Part shown: piece by piece, positions 31,908 through 38,809 of the stretch | Position numbering within the stretch: position 1 is the stretch's first letter | How the letters are laid out: each line of letters opens with the position of its first letter | Assembly: GCA_004173185.1 (NCBI GenBank) | Contig: SEFZ01000006.1 | Span: 124,001-188,000 of the forward strand | Length of the DNA stretch: 64,000 nt | Direction: 5' to 3' | Source of the DNA: Sphingomonadales bacterium | GTDB taxonomy: Bacteria > Pseudomonadota > Alphaproteobacteria > Sphingomonadales > Sphingomonadaceae | Translations under genes and position numbers: made by a program | Notes under the pieces: generated by a model | Database searches by the model: none | Seen by the model: only the letters and a program-made list of their open reading frames with translations | Told to the model about the DNA's origin: nothing

Positions 31908-33115
31908 TGGCGCGCGGCATCAAGGATAAGGTTGCGATCCTCGGCATGGGTTGCGCGCGCTTCGGCGAGCGCTGGGGTGACGATGCCGATACGCTAATGA
32001 TCGAGGCGTTCGAGGAGGCGATTGCCGATGCCGGCATCGAGACCAGCCAGATCGACGCGGCTTGGCTGGGCGTGGCGTTCGATTCGATCAATATCGGGCC
32101 TTCCGGAATTCCGCTCTCGATCGCGCTGCGCCTTCCCAATATCGGCGTAACCAAGGTCGAGAATTATTGCGCGAGCGGCACCGAGAGCTTTCGCGGCGCG
32201 GTCTATGCCGTGGCCTCGGGCGCTGCCGATATCGCGCTGGCGATGGGCGTCGAGAAGCTCAAGGACACCGGCTATGGCGGCCTGCCCGTGCGCAGCCGCG
32301 GGCTTCTTTCCGACATGGTCGGCGTCACCGGATCGGCCCCCGGCAATTTCGCCCAGCTCGCCGCTGCCTATAGCGCCAAGCATGGCGTGGCGAAGGACGA
32401 TCTCAAGCGAGCGATGGCGCACGTATCCGTCAAGAGCCATGACAATGGATCGCGCAATCCGCGGGCGCATTTGCGCAACAAGATAGACATCGACACCGTT
32501 CTTAACGCGCCGATGATTGCCGAGCCCCTCGGCCTGTTCGATTGCTGCGGCGTATCCGATGGCGCCGCCTGCGCGATCGTCACCACGCCCGAGATCGCCC
32601 GCGCGCTCGGCAAGCAGGATCTGGTGCTGGTCAAGGCGCTCCAGGTCGCCTCGTCCAATGGCTGGGAATTGCAGCAGGCGGGCGGCTGGGACGGCAGCTA
32701 TTTCCACACCACGCGTGTCGCTGCGGCAAAGGCCTATGAGGAAGCCGGCATCAGCCGCCCGCGCGAGCAGATCGACCTGATGGAAGTCCATGATTGCTTC
32801 TCGATCACCGAATTGGTGACCATGGAGGATCTGTTCGTCTCGCAGGAAGGCCAAGGCTGGAAAGACGTGCGCGACGGCTTCTTTGATGCCGATGGCAAGA
32901 TCCCATGCCAGATCGACGGCGGCCTCAAATGCTTCGGGCATCCGATCGGCGCATCGGGGCTGCGGATGATCTACGAGAATTACCTCCAGCTTCTCGGCCG
33001 TGCTGGCGAACGGCAGCGCCAGGATCCCCCCGCCCTCGCGCTCAGTCACAATCTGGGCGGCTCGCCGATCCAGAACGTCTCTTCGATCGCTATCGTCGGG
33101 CTGGAAGATGCCTGA
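31907..33115 (+). CDS. SCP-x-type thiolase / acetyl-CoA acyltransferase
   Basis: A 402-aa thiolase of the sterol-carrier-protein-x/lipid-transfer group. It keeps the nucleophile Cys88 (VENYCASGTESFRGA), HDCFSITEL at 295-303, and the [10 protein letters not shown] motif (Cys342, His345). The AALDSI-like start and lack of an SCP-2 tail suit a catabolic bacterial member. It is coupled by TGATG to the DUF35-fusion gene and its end overlaps the next gene by eight bases. It should carry out CoA-dependent cleavage of a bulky 3-ketoacyl-CoA, or retro-aldol cleavage as in steroid Ltp2/DUF35 complexes; the retained Cys favours thiolysis. Confidence 0.92.
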   Translation: MARGIKDKVAILGMGCARFGERWGDDADTLMIEAFEEAIADAGIETSQIDAAWLGVAFDSINIGPSGIPLSIALRLPNIGVTKVENYCASGTESFRGAVYAVASGAADIALAMGVEKLKDTGYGGLPVRSRGLLSDMVGVTGSAPGNFAQLAAAYSAKHGVAKDDLKRAMAHVSVKSHDNGSRNPRAHLRNKIDIDTVLNAPMIAEPLGLFDCCGVSDGAACAIVTTPEIARALGKQDLVLVKALQVASSNGWELQQAGGWDGSYFHTTRVAAAKAYEEAGISRPREQIDLMEVHDCFSITELVTMEDLFVSQEGQGWKDVRDGFFDADGKIPCQIDGGLKCFGHPIGASGLRMIYENYLQLLGRAGERQRQDPPALALSHNLGGSPIQNVSSIAIVGLEDA

Positions 33116-34283
33116 AATCAGCCATCGCGGCGGGAGCGATGAGGCGTCGTTCGATGCATTTGCGGATCAGCTCGGGCGCTATGTCCGCGAACGGCTGATC
33201 CCCGCCGAGGCAGAGGTGATCGCAGGCGACGCGATCCCGGAGACGATCCTTGCCGAGATGCGTGAGATGGGGCTGTTCGGCCTCACCATCCCGCTCGAAT
33301 ATGGCGGGTCCGGCATGAATGTCGGCCAATATGTCGAGGCCGTCCGGATTCTGGCTTACGGCCTGCCTGCGTTCCGATCGGTCATCTCTCTCAATGTCGG
33401 CATCGTTTGCGCCGCGTTGGTAAAGTTCGGAACCGAGGCACAGCGCACGGAATGGCTCCCACGGCTGGCCGCTGGCGAGATCGCTTGTTTCGCGCTGACC
33501 GAGCCGGATTCGGGCTCCGACGCAGCTGCATTGCAGACCCGTGCGGTTCGCGACGGCGATCATTATGTGCTGAGCGGCACCAAGCGTTTCATTACCAACG
33601 CTCCCTTTGCCAAACTCGCATTGGTGCTCGCGCGCACGGCCGATCCCCTGCCCCGCAACGCGCATATCAGCGCCTTCCTGATCCCGATGGACACGCCCGG
33701 CATTACGGTCGGCACGCCAGAGGAGAAGATGGGCCAGGCCGGTTCGCAGATCGCTGACCTTATCCTCGAGGATTTGCGCATTCCCGCCAGCGCATTGCTG
33801 GGCGGCGAAGAAGGGCGCGGTTTCGCCGCCGCGATGCAGGGACTCGACAATGGCAGGCTTTCCATCGCCGCGACCAGCGCCGGCTATGCCCGCCGCATCC
33901 TCGACACCACGATCGCTTATGCCCGCTCCCGGAAAGCGTTTGGAGAGGCCATCGCCAATTTCCAGCTGATCCAGGCGATGATCGCCGATAGCGAGGCAGA
34001 GATCTACGCATCCGAATGCATGGTTGCGGATGCCTGCCGGCTGATCGATGCGGGCGAGCAAGTCACGGTCAAGGCGGCCTGCGCAAAGATGTTTGCCTCC
34101 GAAGCCTGTGGCCGCATCGCCGATCGCTGCGTCCAGGTTCATGGCGGTGCCGGCTATCTCAAAGCATATGACGCAGAGCGCTTCTTTCGCGATTCCCGCG
34201 TCTACCGCATTTATGAAGGAACGACCCAGGTGCTCCAGCTCGTGATCGCCAAACGCCTGCTGCGCGAAGCGGAAGCCGCCTGA
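33108..34283 (+). CDS. Acyl-CoA dehydrogenase
   Basis: A 391-aa classical homomeric acyl-CoA dehydrogenase. It has CFALTEPDSGSDAAALQTRA, YVLSGTKRFITNAPFAKLALV, RKAFGEAIANFQLIQAMIAD, VQVHGGAGYLKAYDAERFFRDSRV, and the intact catalytic Glu370 in IYEGTTQVLQ. This differs from the Glu-less dehydrogenases at 3518-5697. The ATG at 33108 overlaps the thiolase stop; a longer frame is inside that gene. It provides the first, alpha-beta desaturation step for the MaoC/SDR/thiolase set in the same operon. Confidence 0.94.
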   Translation: MPEISHRGGSDEASFDAFADQLGRYVRERLIPAEAEVIAGDAIPETILAEMREMGLFGLTIPLEYGGSGMNVGQYVEAVRILAYGLPAFRSVISLNVGIVCAALVKFGTEAQRTEWLPRLAAGEIACFALTEPDSGSDAAALQTRAVRDGDHYVLSGTKRFITNAPFAKLALVLARTADPLPRNAHISAFLIPMDTPGITVGTPEEKMGQAGSQIADLILEDLRIPASALLGGEEGRGFAAAMQGLDNGRLSIAATSAGYARRILDTTIAYARSRKAFGEAIANFQLIQAMIADSEAEIYASECMVADACRLIDAGEQVTVKAACAKMFASEACGRIADRCVQVHGGAGYLKAYDAERFFRDSRVYRIYEGTTQVLQLVIAKRLLREAEAA

Positions 34284-35488
34284 TGTATCAGCTGCTTTCC
34301 GGCCTCAAAGTGATCGAGGCATCGTCCTTCGTCGCATCCCCCACCGCAGGGCTCTATCTCGCCCAGATGGGCGCCGAGGTGATCCGCATCGATCAGGCGG
34401 GCGGCGGCCCCGATTTCCGGCGTTGGCCAAAGGGGCCGAGCGGGTTCAGCCTGTATTGGGAGAATCTCAACCGCGCCAAGAAATCGGTCGCGCTCGATCT
34501 GTCCAGGCCGGAGGGACGCGAGCTGATGCAACGCCTTTCCGCCTCGACCGGCCAGTTCATCACCAATTTTCCGGCCGAAGGCTTCCTCGCCCACGGCAAG
34601 CTCGCCGCGATCAATCCCGAGCTTGTGACCGTGCGCGTCATGGGCCAGGCCAATGGCGGGCCCGCGCTCGATTACACAGTGAACTCCGCCGTCGGCATCC
34701 CCGGCATGACCGGCCCGACAGAGCTGGACGATACGCCGGTCAATCACGTCCTGCCCGCATGGGATCTGCTTAGCGGTGCCTACGCTGCCTTCGCGATGCT
34801 GGCCGCGATTCAACACCGCACCGCCACCGGTCAGGGGCAGGAAGTGCGCGTCCCGCTCGCCGATGTCGCGATCGGCACCGTCGCCAATCTCGGCATGCTC
34901 GCCGAGACCGTGCAGGAAGGCCAGGACCGGCCCCGGATGGGCAACACCGTTTACGGCGCCTTTGGCCGCGATTTCGTGACGCGTGACGGCGCGCGGCTGA
35001 TGCTGCTGGCGCTCACCCCGCGCCAATGGAGCGGCATGGTCGAAGTGCTCGGCATCGCTGGGGAAATCGCCGCGATCGAACAAGCACGCGGCATATCCTT
35101 CGCAACCGATGAAGGCCTTCGCTACGACCATCGCGATGCCTTGTTCCCGCTAGTCGAAGCGCGCATCCGAACCTGGGACCGTGCGCCGCTCGAAGCCGCA
35201 CTGGAGGCCAAAGGCTGCTGCTTCGGCAGTTATGCGACGATGAGCGACGCCGCGAAGGATCCAACGCTGGTGACGAATAATCCCATCTTTGGGCGCACCG
35301 AAAATCCCAGTGGCCTCGATTATCCCGCTCCGGGGCCCTTCGTTACCTTGCCCAGCCAAGCCCGTGGAGCGCCGGTGCGGGCACCCGGACTGGGCGAGCA
35401 TAGCGAGGAAATCCTCTCCCGGCTGCTCAACCTGAGCGACGGCGAGATCGCTTTACTGATCGATCGCGGCATCGTCGCTCAGGGCTAA
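34283..35488 (+). CDS. Family III CoA-transferase (CaiB/BaiF)
   Basis: A 401-aa class III CoA-transferase. It begins LSGLKVIEASSFVASPTAGLYLAQMGAEVIRID, the usual first strand-helix. Its middle reads GGPALDYTVNSAVGIPGMTG with Asp at the place of the covalent nucleophile, unlike the island's other CoA-transferase (6612-7820). Coupled by TGATG to the acyl-CoA dehydrogenase, it ends the six-gene operon. It would load CoA from an acyl-CoA donor on to an acid intermediate; 2-methylacyl-CoA racemase activity is an alternative because the families share a fold. Confidence 0.92.
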   Translation: MYQLLSGLKVIEASSFVASPTAGLYLAQMGAEVIRIDQAGGGPDFRRWPKGPSGFSLYWENLNRAKKSVALDLSRPEGRELMQRLSASTGQFITNFPAEGFLAHGKLAAINPELVTVRVMGQANGGPALDYTVNSAVGIPGMTGPTELDDTPVNHVLPAWDLLSGAYAAFAMLAAIQHRTATGQGQEVRVPLADVAIGTVANLGMLAETVQEGQDRPRMGNTVYGAFGRDFVTRDGARLMLLALTPRQWSGMVEVLGIAGEIAAIEQARGISFATDEGLRYDHRDALFPLVEARIRTWDRAPLEAALEAKGCCFGSYATMSDAAKDPTLVTNNPIFGRTENPSGLDYPAPGPFVTLPSQARGAPVRAPGLGEHSEEILSRLLNLSDGEIALLIDRGIVAQG

Positions 35489-35506
35489 GCTTCAGCTAGG
35501 CAGACT

Positions 35507-36310
35507 CTATACGCCCGAGAAGACAGGCTTCCGCTTTTCGAGGAAGGCGCCCACCGCCTCGTCATGGTCCGCGGTCGCATGCCCCAGGGCCTGCATCGCT
35601 GCGGAGAGTTCCAGGATGCTCGCCAGCGTCGCGCGATATCCCTCGCGGAGCAGCTTCTTGGTCATGCGCACGGCATGCGGCGGATTCGAAGCGATCTTCT
35701 CCGCAATCGCGCGGGCTTCGGCCATCAATTGATCGTCAGGCACGACGCGCGAGACCAGCCCACACGCCAGCGCCTGACTAGCATCGAGCATGTCGCCGGT
35801 CAGCGCGAGTTCGCTCGCTTTGGCAAAGCCGATGATCCTCGGGAGCAGCCACGCGCCGCCGTCTCCCGGCACGATCCCCAGCTTGACGAAACTCTCGGCA
35901 AACTTTGCTCGCTCGCCTGCGATGCGGACGTCGCACATGCAGGCAAGGTCGCAACCCGCGCCGATCGCAGGGCCGTTCACCGCAGCAATCACCGGCACTT
36001 CGAGTGACTCGAACAGCAAGGGCAGGCGCTGGATGCCGACCTTGTAGTTGCGCCGCGTCTGGGCAGGCACCGGATCACGCAACGAGGATTTGGGCGCAAC
36101 CATCGCATTCAGGTCGCCACCCGATGAGAATGCCGAACCCGCTCCGGTGAGTATCACCACGCGCACCTCCAGGTCCGCGTCGAGCGCGCGCATCGCCGCC
36201 TCGAGCGCGTCGATCATGTCGAGCCCCGAGATCGGATTGCGCTTTTCCGGCTGGTCGAGGGTCACGATAGCGATCGGCCCTTCGCGTTCGACCCTGACGA
36301 GTTCGCTCAC
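35507..36310 (-). CDS. Enoyl-CoA hydratase/isomerase (crotonase family)
   Basis: A 267-aa crotonase. It has GPIAIVTLDQPEKRNPIS, the oxyanion-hole segments GSAFSSGGDLNAM and NGPAIGAGCDLACMCDVRIA, then KLGIVPGDGGAWLLPRIIG. The second catalytic Glu position of hydratases reads GDGGA, so hydratase activity is uncertain and isomerase or hydrolase chemistry is possible. The GTG at 36310 with GAGGAGAG before it fits best; a 16-codon extension lacks a ribosome site. It is convergent with the CoA-transferase and divergent from another crotonase, sharing the promoter region with the 36457 operator. Confidence 0.9.
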   Translation of the reverse strand: MSELVRVEREGPIAIVTLDQPEKRNPISGLDMIDALEAAMRALDADLEVRVVILTGAGSAFSSGGDLNAMVAPKSSLRDPVPAQTRRNYKVGIQRLPLLFESLEVPVIAAVNGPAIGAGCDLACMCDVRIAGERAKFAESFVKLGIVPGDGGAWLLPRIIGFAKASELALTGDMLDASQALACGLVSRVVPDDQLMAEARAIAEKIASNPPHAVRMTKKLLREGYRATLASILELSAAMQALGHATADHDEAVGAFLEKRKPVFSGV

Positions 36311-36456
36311 TTCTTCTCTCCTCAAGTTGGCAATTTGAGCCCCGTCTTGCCGGAGCAACTGCTTTCACGCAATCGCATTTGGATAAGATTCAGGTCTTCT
36401 CGAACCGTATGATTATGGTTTTTGCTAGACAAATGCACCTCGCCCATCCATCAGTA

Positions 36457-36466
36457 TTGCATGCAA
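36457..36466. promoter_or_regulatory. Operator-like perfect palindrome TTGCATGCAA
   Basis: It is embedded in the 12-bp palindrome ATTGCATGCAAT (36456-36467), 31 bp upstream of the rightward crotonase ATG and within the 186-bp divergent region. It is identical in core to 9337 and 28649. Confidence 0.65.
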
Positions 36467-36496
36467 TTTGCCAGTTAAGGCACGTCAGGAGGGGCC

Positions 36497-37366
36497 ATGT
36501 TCGAAACCCTGCGCTACGAAGTCGCGGATCGGATCGCGGTGATCACGCTCGACCGTCCCGACAAGCTCAACGCCTATAACACCGCGATGATGAGCGAGTT
36601 GGTCGCGGCTTTCGATCGGAGCGACGCCGACGATGATGTCGGCTGCGTGCTGCTCACCGGCGCAGGCCGAGCCTATTGCGCGGGTGCCGATATTTCGAGC
36701 GGGAATGCCGCATTCGAGCGGCTTGCCGAGGATCCGGCGCGCGCCGCGTTGCGCTATGGCGATCTCAGCCGTGACGGCGGCGGCGTGGGTGCGATGCGCA
36801 TCTTTGACAGCCTCAAGCCGGTCGTCGCCGCAATCAATGGTCCGGCTGTGGGCGTGGGCGCGACGATGCTGCTGCCGGCGGATATCAGGCTGGCCAGCAC
36901 CAGCGCAAAGTTCGGCTTCGTCTTCACAAAGCGAGGTATCATTCCCGAGGCGGCATCCTCCTGGTTCCTGCCGCGCATCGTCGGCATCTCGCGCGCGCTC
37001 GAATGGACAATGGCGGGGCGAATGGTGCTGGCCGAGGAAGCGCTTGAGGCAGGGCTGGTCCGCTCCCTGCATGCACCCGAGGATTTGATGCCCGCCGCTC
37101 TGGCGCTGGCGCGGGAGCTTGCGCATTCGGGCTCGCCCGTCGCGGTGTCGCTCACGCGGCAGATGATGTGGCGCATGCTGGGCGCCGCGCACCCGATGGA
37201 GGCGCACCGCGTCGATAGCCGGGCGATGCGCGCGCGCGGCGGCGCCGCAGACACCCGCGAGGGCGTCCAGGCATTCCTCGAAAAGCGCGAGCCCCGGTTT
37301 ACCGAAAAAGTCTCGGACGGCCTCCCCGACATCTGGCCCGATCCGATCAACACCCGCTTCTACTGA
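36497..37366 (+). CDS. Enoyl-CoA hydratase (crotonase family)
   Basis: A 289-aa crotonase with IAVITLDRPDKLNAYN, GRAYCAGADISSG (first oxyanion NH), AAINGPAVGVGATMLLPADIRLAS (second), and the acidic FTKRGIIPEAASSWFLPRIVG segment carrying a Glu suited to hydration. The C-terminal tail EKRxPRFTxKVSDG...FY is typical of this subgroup. GGAGGGGCC precedes the ATG. It forms a two-gene operon with the ACAD10/11-type dehydrogenase 11 bp downstream, under the 36457 operator. It would hydrate the enoyl-CoA produced by its partner. Confidence 0.93.
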   Translation: MFETLRYEVADRIAVITLDRPDKLNAYNTAMMSELVAAFDRSDADDDVGCVLLTGAGRAYCAGADISSGNAAFERLAEDPARAALRYGDLSRDGGGVGAMRIFDSLKPVVAAINGPAVGVGATMLLPADIRLASTSAKFGFVFTKRGIIPEAASSWFLPRIVGISRALEWTMAGRMVLAEEALEAGLVRSLHAPEDLMPAALALARELAHSGSPVAVSLTRQMMWRMLGAAHPMEAHRVDSRAMRARGGAADTREGVQAFLEKREPRFTEKVSDGLPDIWPDPINTRFY

Positions 37367-37377
37367 AAGTTGTACCC

Positions 37378-38616
37378 ATGGATTTCCGCTATTCCGATCG
37401 CCAGCTTCATTGGATGGAGCGCGTCTCGGCCTTCATGGACGAATGGGTCTATCCGAATGTCGAGCGCTATCATGCCGAGCAGGCCGAGGATCGCTGGCGC
37501 ACGACGCCCTTGATGGCCGAGCTACAGGATCGCGCAAAGGCAGCGGGCTTGTGGAACCTCTTCATGCCGCCAGCGGGTCTCGCCCATGCCTTGAACGGTT
37601 TCGTCTTCGACACGCCTGGTCTCACCAATCTGGAATATGCGCCCGTTGCTGAATTGATGGGCCGGGTCGAGTTCGCATCGCGCATCTTCAACTGCGCGCC
37701 GCCGGATACCGGCAACATGGAACTGATGTTGCGCTATGGCTCGGCCGATCAGCAGGAACGCTGGCTGCGACCGATGATGGAGGGGCGCATGCGCTCCGCT
37801 TTCCTGATGACCGAGCCCGGCGTCGCCAGTTCGGACGCGACGAACATTGAGACCAGCATCGTCCGCGATGGTGATCACTATGTGATCAACGGCCGGAAAT
37901 GGTGGTCGACCGGGGTTGGCGATCCGGCCTGCGAGATGCTGATCGTGATGGGCAAGAGCGATCGCGAAGCAGCCACCCATGCGCAGCAGAGCCAGATCAT
38001 CGTGCCGCGCGACACCCCCGGCGTAACGATCGAGCGGATGCTCAACGTGTTCGGCTTTGACGATGCGCCGCACGGCCATGGCGAAGTCGTGCTCGACAAT
38101 GTCCGCGTCCCCGCCGAAAACCTCATCCTGGGCGAAGGGCGTGGTTTCGAGATTGCGCAGGGCCGCCTCGGTCCCGGCCGCATCCATCATTGCATGCGCA
38201 CGATCGGCGTCGCCGAAGCTGCCTTGGAGGCGATGTGCAGGCGCCTGAAAACGCGCACGGCCTTCGGCAAGCGCCTCGATCAGCAATCGATATGGCAAGA
38301 GCGCATCGCGCGGGCGCGCACCGATATCGAGATGAGCCGCCTGCTCACCTTGCGCTGCGCCGATCTGCTCGATCGCAACGATGCCAAAAATGTGCGGCAC
38401 GATATTTCGATGATCAAGCTCGCGATCCCGCGGGTTGCGCTGGCGGTGATTGACGATGCGATCCAGGCTCATGGCGGCGCAGGCGTGTCCGCCGATTTCG
38501 GTCTCGCGGCCTATTACGCCAAGACGCGGACGATGCGGCTGGTGGACGGCCCCGACGAAGTTCACTCGCGGGTTATCGCCCGCAAGGAACTGGCGGAATA
38601 CCCGTCCGTGCCCTGA
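37378..38616 (+). CDS. Acyl-CoA dehydrogenase, ACAD10/ACAD11 type (LvaC-like)
   Basis: A 412-aa dehydrogenase-fold protein of the ACAD10/11 branch. Diagnostic parts are SAFLMTEPGVASSDATNIETSI, the VINGRKWWSTGVGDPAC loop, QAHGGAGVSADFGLAAYYAKTRTMRLVDGPDEVHSRVIARKEL, and Asp/Glu in DGPDEVH (390-395) where ordinary enzymes have YEGT. In animals this domain is fused to an APH-type kinase; in the bacterial levulinate pathway the two are separate LvaC and LvaA. The matching kinase type lies at 9425-10528 in the same putative regulon. The inferred role is elimination of phosphate from a 4-phosphoacyl-CoA to give an enoyl-CoA for the adjacent crotonase. Confidence 0.9.
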   Translation: MDFRYSDRQLHWMERVSAFMDEWVYPNVERYHAEQAEDRWRTTPLMAELQDRAKAAGLWNLFMPPAGLAHALNGFVFDTPGLTNLEYAPVAELMGRVEFASRIFNCAPPDTGNMELMLRYGSADQQERWLRPMMEGRMRSAFLMTEPGVASSDATNIETSIVRDGDHYVINGRKWWSTGVGDPACEMLIVMGKSDREAATHAQQSQIIVPRDTPGVTIERMLNVFGFDDAPHGHGEVVLDNVRVPAENLILGEGRGFEIAQGRLGPGRIHHCMRTIGVAEAALEAMCRRLKTRTAFGKRLDQQSIWQERIARARTDIEMSRLLTLRCADLLDRNDAKNVRHDISMIKLAIPRVALAVIDDAIQAHGGAGVSADFGLAAYYAKTRTMRLVDGPDEVHSRVIARKELAEYPSVP

Positions 38617-38733
38617 TCAGGCTCTGATTCGTTCAGTACCGCGGATATGCCGCATTCTGCGGTTCGATACCGATGCGCATCAACGTGCCACGGCAGAATA
38701 AAAAGCGGTTGGCGTGACTGAAAGGCTTCGCTG

Positions 38734-38757
38734 CCGGGCCGCATCGCTGCGGCCCGG
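38734..38757. terminator. Hairpin between convergent genes
   Basis: A perfect 9-bp GC stem (38734-38742 CCGGGCCGC and 38749-38757) has a 6-nt loop. It sits in the 193-bp gap between the dehydrogenase and the convergent TonB receptor and marks the right end of the catabolic island. Nothing else is evident in that gap. Confidence 0.65.
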
Positions 38758-38809
38758 AATTCGCGAAACACTTTAGCCAGGCCAACCCAGGGGAGTTGGT
38801 GGATGCGCC

